From NCBI RefSeq assembly GCF_039555335.1, contig NC_092642.1, forward strand, positions 60,119,776 through 60,183,775: a stretch of 64,000 nucleotides of DNA, given 5' to 3'. Positions 1 to 10,556 of the stretch are shown piece by piece. The stretch is from Amphiura filiformis (taxonomy: Eukaryota; Echinodermata; Ophiuroidea; Amphilepidida; Amphiuridae). The notes beneath the pieces are model-generated. The model worked only from the letters and a program-made list of their open reading frames with translations, did no database searches and had not been told where the DNA came from. Each line of letters opens with the position of its first letter. Position 1 is the first letter of the stretch. Both the position numbers and the translations under genes were made by a program.

Positions 1-740
1 TTCAAATGCAATAAATTATCACTCAATGCATCAAAAACAAACCTTATGCTTATAGGAACAGCATATCGAACAAAACACGCTCAAATAAATGCTGATATTC
101 ACTTAGATGGTTGTAAATTAACTCGTGTTTCTACTGCAAAATTCTTAGGTATAACAATTGATGAGAATTTGACGTGGAAATCACAGATAAATGAAATTTA
201 TAAGGTGTGTTCGAGAAATATAGGTGTTTTAAATAAAGTTAAGCACTTCTTGCCAAAACAATCATTGTATCAATTGTACTGCTCCCTAATTTTGCCTTAT
301 ATGAGCTATGGAATAGTGTTATGGGGTAATGCCAGCAAAGAGTACCTTGTGAAAATTTCAAAAAAGGGCATGTATATAATTGGTTTAGGATTTGTTGAAA
401 CTATTTTTCTTATCACATCCGTAATTCTGACTTATTGATCAAATGAGTTATTTTTGTGAGTTATTTTCCTACATTACCTTGCTTTTGTTGCTTGAGACAT
501 CTGTTTGTGTGTGTGTGTGTGTAAATGTATGTATCTGTATTTGAGTGTAATTCTTAATTCTAGTATTATATTAATTAACCTATAATATTTCTTTTAAGGT
601 GGTGTAACGCTCAATTCAGGCTTTTGCCTTTTGTTACATCTCCGCCATCTTTTTTAAATTCTATTTTGCCGTTTTGTTAAATTTGCTTGCATGTATTTTG
701 ATATGATGGAAATAAATAAAATATGTATGTAAGTATGTAA
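1..740 (+). mobile_element. LINE (CR1/Jockey-like) 3' end, truncated by window edge
   Basis: An open frame runs from base 1 to 438 without needing a start codon, so the element enters from the left. It encodes the end of a reverse transcriptase: KLSLN with a following K-T-N, then FLGITIDENLTW, then a thumb-like stretch ending SLILPYMSYGIVLWGN, as in CR1/Jockey-clade LINEs. The usual 'LQK-A-RII' continuation is disrupted after KISKK, so the copy is decayed. About 290 bases of non-coding 3' UTR follow, with a short (TG)n run, ending in an AAATAAATAAAA / TATGTATG-type tail near 700-740. Clade assignment is from motif style only. Confidence 0.75.
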
Positions 741-1661
741 TATAAGAGTCACAGAAATGCAGTGAGAGTGCTCAATACAACTGGTGTAGAGCCTAATAAA
801 ATATATAAATATACACGTTAATTAAACATTGTTTAAAAGAGGCTTAAACGAAATTGGTTGTTTAACCTTTTTTATTATTCACATTGCACGTACCTGTGTA
901 CAGGACGTAGCTCTATCCAGGTACAGGCCCTGGCAAGGTGGAAATAGGGTCTATTGCCCCCTGCAATGTTTAATGTGCAATATGCTAATGTGTAGTTTCC
1001 ATGACCTCCGACGTTTTACTTTGGGAATCCATCATATCGGAAAAGCAGAATTGACAAAAATCATAGTCCATTTACTTTCCTCGAGACAGTGGCTTCCTTG
1101 ATGATCAAACACGCGCTGTCAAATGCGGTGCATCTGCAGTGCCGTGACCGCGCCCTATTTCCACCGCCTAACTCGTGGAGGACGCTGTCTCGAGGAAGTG
1201 ATGGTTCCAAGAATCAGGAGGCCGTCACAGATGCAAGAATCTAAACGGGTACAAACAATTCTTTATCATCATACAAGCTGTACCAAATTGATTGGTACCC
1301 GTCAGTTTTCGGTTTTTTGACAATTAAGCTTGCTTCTTCAATGTGCAATCTTCTTGAAATAGTTTTATGAACGTATAATTCTATCATTCACCTAAACATA
1401 AGGTGGCTTCTATGTTGCATTTTGATGTGGCAGTCTTGTCCATAATCACTGGAAACTGATGGATACTAATCATTTGTGTATTAAGATATGCAGCAGTAAA
1501 AAGAGAATAATTATGATAAATATCACCTGAATATCTAAAAGACGACATTGGCTAACATGAACTTTACGGTCAGTGCGATATCGGTTAAATCTACAATGTG
1601 CATGTGATGAATATGCTAATGTAGTTTTTGTATAATTATTTTCAATTTTTTTGCATGATGA
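741..1661. other. Intergenic; 3' flank of the GPCR copy
   Basis: I see no supported gene. Bases about 1370-1610 (beginning CTATCATTCACCTAAACATAAGG) recur at 9487-9660 and 10335-10410 and in the two later tandem units. They mark an ancestral GPCR downstream flank, and here the Penelope-like insertion is absent. The flank lacks the AATAAA seen just downstream of the sister gene. Short open frames at 829-1320 show no conserved motif. Confidence 0.6.
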
Positions 1662-2704
1662 TTACCGGCGTTCTGTGAGTCTTTTGAAACAAGAGATATA
1701 AAATTTACGTAGCTTACTTTCTGTAATTCCATACATTAGCGCATCAAATAATGACGTACAATACATCAGAAGCCCCAGATAATAGGCGATTATTGGTTTT
1801 AGGCAAGTTGGACAAATTAAACCAACAACTACCACGTATGATAAGTAAGGTAATACAGAAATACACATAGCGGTTACTAAAGCACCTAAAGTCATGGCAG
1901 GCTTTAAGTATCGATTTCGGCTCCGTTGCCATTGTTTTTCCGATGTCAGCGGACCTGTTGTACTAGCCACAGTGTTCTCATCTTCAGGTCCGACTCTCTT
2001 GATCTTCTGAAGTCTCAGATGTAATGCATGAAGAAAGGCTAGACTAAAAACAGCAATAAGAAACACAGGAGTAAATAAAAATGTAAACAAAAATACAAGG
2101 GATACTTCTGGAATCCACCTTGTCGGTGACATGCAGACAAAGTCAAAGTTGATTTGCGCAGCGATTAAGCTAGTAGATTTAGCATATTCCCAAAATCCTA
2201 TATCTATAATAGCTGCTGTTAGCGACAGAATCCAACATATAGATATTGCAAACAAAATCCGTGGTTTTGATTGGAACTTGATATATTTTGGATACTGAAG
2301 TTTGACGAGGAGAAGGCGATCCAGACTAATGGCGCAGAGAATCAGGAGGCCGTTGGTCACAGATGCGTAAGCCATGGCGACGTAAAACTTGCAGGCAAGC
2401 TCTCCAAAAATCCAGCGTCCGCCAAATATGCCAATAGACATATGATATGGGATTACTATCGATCCTTGAATAGGTCAACAAAAGCAAGACTCAATATCAG
2501 AAGATTCGATGGTTTCTCTCGTAAACCTTTGACCTTCCAGAATGCTATGATTGTACCAAGATTGGCTAGGACTGTTATTAGAGTAAGGCATATCGTCCAT
2601 ATGACGACACTGAGGCTAATTACTAAATTGCTAGTGTTCAAGACTGGGTTATCAGATACGTCCGAAACGTCTGAGAGCATGGAGATGTTCGAACTATTCG
2701 ACAT
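1662..2704 (-). pseudogene. Class A GPCR copy 1, single-base frameshift
   Basis: This is a near-duplicate of the intact receptor at 18904-19935; about nine of ten residues agree by eye. The amino-terminal frame (2704 down to 2456: N-glycosylation sites, TM1, TM2 with LAFVD) stops right after DLFK. The rest (TM2 end to C-terminus) continues in another frame down to the TAA at 1662. Aligning with the sister gene shows one T missing near 2464-2466, where the sister reads CCTTTGAAC and this copy CCTTGAAT. Downstream the receptor is complete: the TM3 cysteine, IDR-type SLDRLLLV, TM5 and TM6 prolines, DALMY in TM7 and helix 8. No other disabling change was noticed, so it is a young pseudogene, an assembly error, or a locus with a functional allele. 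Confidence 0.85.
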
Positions 2705-3031
2705 GTTGAAGCTTTTTTGCTATAGCGTACTGAGTTCGTTCCAGTAGTTCCTTCTGTTATACAGCTTGTTCACAAATATTACTGCCACTATATGATCCAA
2801 GTTCAACTGTTAAATAACATAATATATTGCACGCTCTTGAACTTCTCCCGTTGTCAAAACTAATGAGTTATGAGCAAACTCATTTAATACGCTACTCAAT
2901 TGCTTCAATCACGTGTCATGTGGTCGATAGATTAAGACAAGAAAATACTACTACCGATTACCGTTGGAACCGGGGTATCAACTTCAATGCTTTGTGAATT
3001 TTCTTTGCCATTATCTTCAATGGGTTTATTG
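2705..3031. other. 5' flank of GPCR copy 1
   Basis: This stretch aligns with the bases upstream of the intact GPCR (for example TTGTCAAAACTA, then TTCAATC). In-frame stop codons just upstream of the MSNSSN start show that the longer amino terminus possible in the sister copy is not conserved. No promoter element could be identified with confidence. Confidence 0.5.
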
Positions 3032-3315
3032 TATAGACGAATCCAACGAGCCAAGTTATTGTCAGGATTTGGTCGGCCATCTTTAAGCTTTGGGTCCCGC
3101 AACACCAAAATGCCGCTTAAAAATCGATGTTAGATTATTTTGTGTTGTAAACTGTCATCATTCTTTTGTCTACGTGTAAACATGGTTGATAGAATGCAGT
3201 TTAAAATACCCTCCAAGGCCGCATTATTTCACATTTTAGGTGAGATTGAGCCGACGGGGACCCAACTTTGGCAGCCATTGAGGTATATGAATGCGTGAAA
3301 TTGGATTCGTCTATA
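3032..3315. mobile_element. MITE with TATAGACGAATCCAA ends
   Basis: Inverted ends TATAGACGAATCCAA (3032) and TTGGATTCGTCTATA (to 3315) bound a 284-bp insertion. It interrupts the homology between the upstream flanks of the two GPCR copies. The same terminal word occurs at about 33325. There is no coding capacity. Superfamily unknown. Confidence 0.6.
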
Positions 3316-3327
3316 GAATACACTGTT

Positions 3328-3384
3328 AATTTGATTTGGTTCACATCGATTTGATTTGGTTCACATTTGATTTAGTTCACATCG
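3328..3384. repeat. Three tandem copies of a ~20-bp unit
   Basis: TTTGATTTGGTTCACATCGA-like units are repeated three times, the third slightly diverged (TTTAGTTCACATCG). Confidence 0.7.
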
Positions 3385-3496
3385 TTAGGAGGTATTTTAA
3401 ACAACACGTAGGATTTTGAACAACCTGTCGCGCGTCGCCGTGGAAACGCATTTGTGAATAATATAATGTTTCTAATTATTGTATCAGAGATATCAT

Positions 3497-3580
3497 TAAT
3501 AATAAATTTAGGTGAATATCTTTTATTTTCAAAAGATATTCACGAATAACAGATATTCACCTATATAAATTTATTATCAA
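3497..3580. repeat. Short AT-rich palindrome
   Basis: AATAAATTTAGGTGAATATC on the left is mirrored by GATATTCACCTATATAAATT on the right, with an inner TTTTATTTTCAAAAGATATTCAC. It abuts the left end of the fold-back element that follows. Confidence 0.6.
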
Positions 3581-3588
3581 TGATTTAA

Positions 3589-4070
3589 GGGATCTGGAAT
3601 GAGCGTTTCGACAGTATTTTTTGTGGGACATGAGAGCCGCATCAGACATATTGAATTGCATTCTGAATACGAAGAATGTCTTTCTGATATCAAATAATTT
3701 TCATTTTTTGAAATTCACGATATAATACAAATTTTATGACAAATTATTAAAATTTGATACCTTTCACATTTTTGATATATAACAGTCCTCGAAGTAAATT
3801 TTATAAATCTAATGATATATTCTTAAAGTGTATGTAGCTGGGAGGTAAAGCCGACGATCAATTGAAAATTTTGACCTTTCATATTGAAAATATGGATTTC
3901 CCCCCAAAAGACCTAATTTTTATTGGTGTTTTGGGGGAAAAATCCATATCTACAATACGAAAGGTCAAAATTTTCAATTGATCGTCGGCTTTTCATCCCA
4001 CCTACATATTACATTAAGTATAAATCATCAGATTTATAAAGTTTACTTCGAGTACTGTTAAATATCACTT
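3589..4070. mobile_element. Fold-back MITE, copy A (truncated right arm)
   Basis: Starts GGGATCTGGAATGAGCG after TTTAA. The two arms are long inverted copies around a centre near 3925: for example GCCGACGATCAATTGAAAA at 3850 against its complement at 3970-3990, and CAGTCCTCGAAGTAA against TTACTTCGAGTACTG. The right arm stops near CTGTTAAATATCACTTT, so about 170 bp of the outer right arm are missing compared with the full copy at 36085-36742. No open frame. Confidence 0.8.
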
Positions 4071-4199
4071 TAGGACGTGAAAACAGCGAGGCGCGTGTTG
4101 CCTGTTTAGGGTATTGTGTTAGCCAAGGGTTAAATCCTTGTTTAGGGTGCTTTTCAAAAGTTGATTATCGTGGATGGTGTACAGGCCACAATGGGAGTG

Positions 4200-4400
4200 A
4201 CCCCCCCCGGGGGTTAAAACTCATACATACCTATGGAAGACATGACTTGACCGTAATTTCCCACACAGGTGTAGATTTCAAATGGAGTCACCGATCAGGT
4301 ACCCATTTGAAATTCACATTCCCTGTGTGGGAGATTAAGGTCATGTCAAAGAGGAATTGGTCATTTCTTCCATAAGGGGTGTATGGGTTTTATCTGGAAT
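4200..4400. mobile_element. MITE of the CCCACACAG / CTGTGTGGG family
   Basis: An inverted pair GACCGTAATTTCCCACACAG and CTGTGTGGGAGATTAAGGTC flanks a core with ATTTGAAAT. The outer sequences GGAAGACATGAC and ATTTCTTCCATAAGGG also pair. A related copy lies at 28384-28590 inside an intron of the alpha-arrestin gene. Confidence 0.6.
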
Positions 4401-4861
4401 AGCTCATTATGTTAAGGGACTTATTCTGGCGATTGCAATGTCCAATCCCGTTACACAAAATAAAACACATGGAAGACTTGTAGGTATACAATGTTAGTGC
4501 TCCGGCTTTAATAAAATAATAATTAATATGTAGAAACAATTTTCCTGAAGATGGATGCAATTGATGATAATATGATATATGACGATTAAGTTGATGTTGA
4601 GCAGTTGGAGGCTCAGATGGAAGTGACATGTATATCACCATGGAAATAGTCTTATCTACTATTTCCACGATATCACAAACCCAGATAAACAAAATTAAAT
4701 TTCAAACTCTTCAACAGAATACCTCTAATCCCTAAATACTAAATATAATGCATATTAAAACTACTTTAAAATATTGTAAAAGAGTTGGTAGAGATGAGAA
4801 GCTCCCAGAAAGTAAATAAGGCCCTATTGTTGTTAGATAAGCAAAATGTAAATACCTTAAA
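4401..4861. other. No gene seen
   Basis: AT-rich spacer without a supported open frame, RNA gene or recognised repeat. Confidence 0.5.
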
Positions 4862-4929
4862 TCCCAGCCTATTCACTAAGGTCCTTCAGTAAACATTATT
4901 AAATTAAGTCCTAAAAAGTTTTCTCCCTC

Positions 4930-4985
<56 letters not shown>

Positions 4986-5179
4986 CCTCCCACTCTCCCT
5001 CTCTCTCTCTCTCTCTCTTATGTATTTCTATTATCTAACTATCTATTGTATTCTCTATATCAGTTATTCTAAATAAACAAACTTTTTCACCAGGTTCCAC
5101 CAGTGTAAATAATTAGTTATTCTTTCTTCCAAACATTTATGCTTTTATTATTAAGACCAGCCATCTGGCGCCGGTTACA
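4862..5179. repeat. CT-rich retroelement-like repeat, copy 1
   Basis: Starts TCCCAGCCTATTCACTAAGG, contains a long (CT)n tract (about 4922-5018), an AATAAA, and ends CCGGTTACA. Three shorter-tract copies in the same direction occur at 9222-9486, 12738-13000 and 16251-16515, all ending at the same GCCGGTTACA. The polyadenylation-like AATAAA followed by about 110 bases suggests an LTR or the 3' end of a retroelement. No primer-binding site or coding region is visible, so the class is unresolved. Confidence 0.65.
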
Positions 5180-5932
5180 TCCACCCCTGCTGCAAAGAAA
5201 ATGACGTCCTCGGCATTTTACATGAAATTTGTAAGATGATAATTTGAAGAATGTTGTAAATTTCATCAAAACAAAAACATAATGATCAAGGCACACAATG
5301 ACTAAGTGATATAACTTCTCTTTTCAATATAAACTGCCTTATAACTTGCTAATTTGGTGTGAAATCCAAAAGGTAGACTTTGCTGTAATCCTAACTATTA
5401 ATAAAAGAATCAATAAGTATTTAACTTTCATGGCCACATCTAAATCTGACTTTACAACAAAATACTTGAATTTGCAAAGAGCCTTTAAAGGAATGAATGT
5501 TTAGAAGTAAACTTATATTAATAAAACACTTTACACTAAAAATTGAGAAAGGAAGCCTACAGAAAACAACCACTATCTTGTAACATATACAACCAAATAT
5601 CAAGTAATGGAAATTAAGTTGTCGTATTATATTTGTATGATGAGCATAGTGATGGAAAATAATTCTGGAAAAGAAACCAAAGGCCTTCAAAATAAGGTAG
5701 AATACATTTTTTATTCTATTTCTTTAATTAATTAAGTCATGTGAAAAATAAAATAACAAAATCAAAATAAACAAAATAATAACTTGCGTGTAAATGATGA
5801 ATAGAAACAAGTGAATAACTTTGCATAATACGGTGGAAATCAAGAACAAAATAGGAAACACGATTGATGGTTTTACAAATAATTCTGCCTTATTATAACA
5901 AATTAATAAGTGTCAATATCATGATAATGTAA
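5180..5932. other. No gene seen
   Basis: AT-rich, no supported feature. The open frame on the minus strand at 5421-5690 has no recognisable domain or splice context. Confidence 0.5.
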
Positions 5933-6178
5933 GGGAACAAACCAAGAGATCGACGACGTCCTATAAACGTAACTGGTTTCGTTTAGGGGGAGGGGGTAAA
6001 AATACTCGATTACGTCTGTACAAAAACATCGGTCTGAAAAAAATGTGTCAATATTATTATTATTATGTTAAAATTTTCAACATTTTATTATTACGTTTCT
6101 GGCAGGGAGGGAGGGGGTCGGCTGAGAAGCGAAACCAGTTACGTTTAAAGGACGTCATCGATCTTTTGGTTTGTTCCC
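5933..6178. mobile_element. MITE with TAA target duplication (Harbinger-like)
   Basis: Left end GGGAACAAACCAAGAGATCG and right end CGATCTTTTGGTTTGTTCCC are inverted copies continuing inward through GACGTCC and AACGTAACTGGTTTCG (about 48 bp with few mismatches). The element is flanked by TAA on both sides. A 3-bp T-W-A duplication fits PIF/Harbinger. A fragment of the same end lies at about 61983. Confidence 0.8.
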
Positions 6179-6461
6179 TAAATGAGTGAGACATGATATC
6201 ATAAAATAATAAAACATTGGTGAATAGCTATTTGAAAAAAAATGTGATGACATGTTGCGCAAATTAAGATCATCTTTTCCTGTGATCCTCATGTCAAAAA
6301 CATAATTGAAATAAAATATAGGTTTAATTTATAAAACCTTCACTCCTCAAACAAAATAGTGAACCAAATAGGTCCTTAAATGTAAGCTTACATAACTTTT
6401 AAAAACAATCCTAGCAAACCATAATCTTTGTGATATGTTTTTGAACATAATACAGACTTGA

Positions 6462-6900
6462 CATTTAATATGGAATATTTTTTTGCAAAATTCCAAGACT
6501 GGTCTGGGTGGGGTCTGCATAAACCGCAGGGGCTAAATATTAATTGGGGTGTGTCGAGAGATGGTGTAAAATATATGTTTGATAGAAAATGTGCCTTCCA
6601 TGACTTTACATAATAGTGATTATAATGTATCGAATTTGCCTAAAATGGCGGATTTAGGGAGGTTGAATTTTAGCTTTGCGGGAGACACAATTTCGGACTT
6701 TGTGCAACATTGTTCTGATATTATGAAATTTATAGTGGTTTGAAGTGATATTTCTTAAACTTCGTCAGCAATTGGCATTCATTACAGCTGAAATACACGT
6801 GCAATGTAGGAATTTTTTGAACATGGGAGGAGCTTAAAATATGGCTCTTAAAAGTTGTACGTACTCAGAAAGTTTGAATGGCCCCACTGAGGTCAAATGT
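6462..6900. repeat. Left arm of a long inverted repeat
   Basis: This arm is the diverged reverse complement of 8151-8585. Matched words include ATTCCAAGACTGGTCTGG, TCTGCATAAACCGCA, GAGATGGTGTAAAAT and ACTCAGAAAGTTTGAATG. The two arms are separated by the LINE at 6985-8150. Confidence 0.8.
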
Positions 6901-6984
6901 TACAAACTTACGGTAAAAAACAACTACGCGGATTCTTGGTTGTCCAATGAACTCACGCTGTTTCTTTGTATTCAGTAAGATTAT

Positions 6985-8150
6985 AACATTTGGCCCCAAC
7001 TACAGATCATCTTCATGCACTAAATCAATTAATAGAAAAGGCAAATGAATACCAGTTAAAGCTTTGCGTTGGGTATATAGACTACGAAAAAGCCTTTGAC
7101 TCGGTAGAGCACAGAGACCTATTCACAGCTTTAAGAAAGATTGGAGTAAATGAAGGATATGTACAAATCATGGAGGACATATACACAGACGCAACAGCCA
7201 TTATTCATCTTGAAAATGATGTATCCAACTAATACACATCAAAAGAGGTGTAAGACAGGGTTATACAATTTCTCCAAAAATCTTCACAGCCGCCATGGAA
7301 GAAGTGTTCAAGAATTTAGACCTAAAACCGAGAGGAGTCAACATTGACGGAGATTATCTAACAGACCTGAGATTTGCAGACGATGTTGCATTAACAGCTG
7401 CATCAGTTGAGGATATAGAGGTGCAACTAAACAGCTTGAACAAGGAGAGTAAGAAGATAGGACTGAATATACACAAGGGGAAGACCAAATTCATGACAAA
7501 TTACCAGACAAACAAGTCCATTGAAGTAGAAAATGAGCAGATAGAACATGTAGAAAGTTATAAGTATCTAGGCCAGACAGTAAAGATGGAAGACAACACG
7601 AGAGAAGAAGTCATGCTAAGAATAAAGGCTGGCTGGAGTTGCTTTGGCAGACACAAAGAAATCCTATGTGACAAAAGACTACCAATGACACTGAGGACGA
7701 AAGTCTTCAACCAGTGCATATTACCTACAATGACCTATGGTTGTGAAACCTGGACAACAACTAAGTTTTTAGAACAAAAACTCAAGGTAGCACAGCATGC
7801 TATGGAGAGGAAAATGCTACATATCACCATACGTGACAAAGTAAAAAATGTGGAAATCAGGGACAAAACAAATGTCAAAGATATCATGGAAAGGATCAAG
7901 GAGGCAAAGTGGAGATAGGCGGGACACATAGCTCGTAGAGACGACAATAGATGGACAAAGAGGCTAACGGAATGGCAGCCAAGAACAGGAAAGAGAAGAA
8001 GGGGAAGACAAAAACGAAGATGGCGTGATGATCTCACATCCTATCTGGGTACAACCTGGGCAAGAGAAGCACCGAACAGAAGCAAATGGAAGCTACTTGA
8101 GGAGGGCTACATCCGACAGTGGGTGACACAGCCTGTGAGGTGAGGTGAGG
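6985..8150 (+). mobile_element. RTE-like LINE, 5'-truncated, frameshifted
   Basis: Reverse-transcriptase fragments in two or three frames. The first has TTDHLHALNQLIEKANEY then GYIDYEKAFDSVE. The next has an RGVRQGY-like turn, ISPKIFTAAMEEVF and the catalytic LRFADDVAL. After these come YLGQ, CILPTMTYGCETW, and past an internal TAG at 7918 the tail AGHIARRDDNRWTKRLTEW with a GRQKRRWRDDL block, ending WVTQPVR and TGA. This order is typical of RTE-clade LINEs. The 3' end is a short GGTGA microsatellite at 8136-8153. The endonuclease domain is absent and the frame is broken near 7230-7260, so it is dead. Confidence 0.85.
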
Positions 8151-8590
8151 AGGTCATTCAAATTTTCTGAGTGCATACCACTTTTCAGAGCCATATCTTT
8201 AAAGCCCCTCCCACTTTCGAAACTGGTAGATTACAAGTGAATTTCAGTTTTGACAAACACTTGTTGGTCTTTAGGTTCAGTAAATATCACCTCAGACCTC
8301 AATAAATTTGATTATATCAGAATTATGTTGTTCAGAAATTCAGAAATTTTGCTCCCATAAAAATTAAATTCAGACTCCTTAAATTCGCCATTTTAAGCTA
8401 ATTCACTACAGTATGAGCGCCATAATGTTAGGTAATGGAAAGCACATTTTCTGTCAAACAATTATTTTACACCATCTCCCGACACACCCCCATTAATATT
8501 TACCCCGTGCGGTTTATGCAGACCCTTCCAGACCAGTCTTGGAATTTTGAGAAAAATATTCCATTCTAAATGTCAAGTATGTAATAATAG
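8151..8590. repeat. Right arm of the long inverted repeat; start of tandem unit 1
   Basis: Reverse complement of 6462-6900. It is also the first 440 bases of each 3.5-kb tandem unit, recurring from 11660 and 15177. Confidence 0.8.
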
Positions 8591-9221
8591 AACACAATGT
8601 TAAGGTTCATAATTTAGGTCATAATAATTATTATCAAATGACATGCCAAGAAAAATAGATTATGAGATAAATTGGTTGGCAAATTACTCAAGATGGTATC
8701 ATGATGGAAATGAAAATGTTTTTTTAAATAACTGATGCCAAATACAAATATTCAGATGATTTGATGATAATTTTGGATTGATAATTGCATGCAAATTGGA
8801 TCACTTTTGGTAATGATTTAAAATATGCCAAAACACAAAATATCACAACAATAGGTTTAGTTTGGAAACCTGTTCAAATCAATTAATAAAACATTACTTA
8901 CTTACACTTAAACAAAGGATGAAAAAATGCAAAATGAAAATCATTAAACTTGTAAAATAACAGGAGAATATCAAAACTCTGTTTTGAAGAGAAATTGGAT
9001 GTGAGCAGTTATGATGCTCAACTTAACTCCTTTGGCCTACATAATACATGGATAATTTGTAAGAAATTGCATTGAAAGCAATAAAACAATTAAACCATGA
9101 CAAAAAAATAATACCAATTTTAAGAATACAAATTTTGGAGTTTAATACACTGAATATGATAATAAATATAACCAGCCAGCGGGTCGTGGTGGCGACTACA
9201 TACTCTTCATGCTCACCCCTA

Positions 9222-9486
9222 TCCCAACCTGTTCACTAAGGTCCTTCAGTAAACATTATTAAATTAAGTCCTAAAAGTTTTCTCCCTCACTCACTCTCTC
9301 TCTCTCTCTCTTATGTATTTGTTAACACTATTATCTAGCTATCTATTGTATTCTCTATATCAGTTATTCTAAATAAACAAACTTTTTCACCAGGTTCCAC
9401 CATTGTAAATAATTAGTTATTCTTTCTTTATCTTCCAAACATTTATGCTCTTATTATTAAGACCAGCCATTCTGGTGCCGGTTACA
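9222..9486. repeat. CT-rich retroelement-like repeat, copy 2
   Basis: Same family and direction as 4862-5179 but with a short CT tract. It is directly followed by the GPCR-3'-flank piece CTAACATTCCCCTAAAAATAAGG. Confidence 0.65.
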
Positions 9487-9703
9487 CTAACATTCCCCTA
9501 AAAATAAGGTGGCTTCTATTTTCATGTGGCAGTCTTGTCTATAATCACTGGAAACTGATGGATACTAATCATTTGTGTTAAGATATGCAGCAGTAAAAAG
9601 AGAATAACTAGGATATTAATAATGATCTAAAAGACGACATTAACTAACATGAACTTTAATTAAATATTTTACGAGAACAAAACCAAATTTTACTCACTAG
9701 TTT

Positions 9704-9740
9704 GACGGTTTCGCTTTTCATGGTCGAAAAGCATCATCAG
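9704..9740 (-). ncRNA. Hammerhead-ribozyme-like motif, unit 1 left
   Basis: On the minus strand: CTGATGA, then T, a perfect 7-bp stem GCTTTTC/GAAAAGC with loop GACCAT, then GAAAC and CGTC. This matches the hammerhead catalytic core. There is one extra U between CUGAUGA and stem II, and a minimal stem III as described for Penelope-like elements. Cleavage activity is inferred, not shown. Confidence 0.6.
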
Positions 9741-9794
9741 AATATTGATTGATGATCACTTCATTCGGTTGGAAGTGGGCCCCGTCGTCCCTAT

Positions 9795-10157
9795 TCATGA
9801 CGTTGGGTCCTCTCCTATTCCTTGATGCGTCTTATATGGGGTTGTTGCACGCTTTGCTAAGAATTTTGAATTGTCCCAATTTGTAACATGGTGTTCTTGA
9901 ACTGCATGGTTTGCGATAGCTGATTTTGATTGTTCAGTTTCTGACTGTTTGCGTGTTTGACGCGTGTAGTTTTGTTTTGTCTTTTCCACCCTCATAGTTT
10001 CTTTTTGAAGCTCTTTGAATCGCGTTGCAATTGCAAACTTCCTTCCGGTCTCACCAACATAAGTCAGTGGTTGCAATTGGTCAAGTGTGGTTGCCAACGT
10101 CATGAAAAAGGGACGACGGAGCCCACTTTCTAAATATGATCCTCTACTGAGTGACAA
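9795..10157 (-). pseudogene. GIY-YIG domain fragment of a Penelope-like polyprotein
   Basis: A 120-residue frame. Residues about 33-39 are YVGETGR, the central part of the GIY-YIG fold in Penelope-like elements. The later H-x4-H-V-x-N-W-D-N stretch matches the C-terminal half of that domain. Full Penelope proteins also carry an upstream reverse transcriptase, which is missing, so this is a dead remnant. The ATG is internal and not a true start. Confidence 0.75.
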
Positions 10158-10217
10158 TTCTACACCCTCTGTGGTCGGGATTCGTCCAACCGGAAGAAGT
10201 GATCATCAATCAATATT

Positions 10218-10254
10218 CTGATGATGCTTTTCGACCATGAAAAGCGAAACCGTC
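10218..10254 (+). ncRNA. Hammerhead-ribozyme-like motif, unit 1 right
   Basis: Same core on the plus strand in the opposite terminal repeat, so the two motifs face away from each other's strand. Confidence 0.6.
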
Positions 10255-10556
10255 AAACTAGTGAGTATATTTTGGTTTTGTTCTCATTAAAATATTTAAT
10301 TATTTATCTTCAAACCTGATGAATCTATTCAGTAACAAGAACTTTACTTACAGTTAGTTCAATTTATCGGTTAAATCTACAATTTGATGAATGTGCTAAT
10401 CTATCCTTCTAATACAGGTTTGACTATCATGTGACAAATCGAATCTGTGACGTCAATATTGATATCGATATCAATTAGGCTGTTCCAGTTAAATTACATA
10501 CCCATTGGCCATTGGCTGTTCCATTTAATTTACATACTCCCTGGCCCCAAAATAGC

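Larger units (their letters stand above)
9655..10310 (-). mobile_element. Penelope-like element fragment, unit 1
   Basis: Ends are inverted repeats of roughly 110 bp (AATTAAATATTTTACGAGAAC on the left; the complementary copy ends at about 10307). Between them is a minus-strand open frame (9795-10157) with the GIY-YIG endonuclease signature of Penelope-like elements: LTYVGETGR, a following R-F-K-E, and later SAIANHAVQEHHVTNWDNSK. The reverse transcriptase is absent. A decayed direct repeat (TAACATGAACTTTA near 9646 and TAACAAGAACTTTA near 10335) may be the target duplication. The element interrupts the GPCR 3' flank. Confidence 0.8.

Noticed and set aside
829-1320. Two open frames near the left end
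   Set aside because: No motif, and the region is an inverted-repeat-containing flank (CTCGAGACAG and CTGTCTCGAG words).
4862-5179. Long terminal repeat of an LTR retrotransposon
   Set aside because: Four direct copies end alike and contain AATAAA, but no primer-binding site, polypurine tract, gag/pol or target duplication could be shown.
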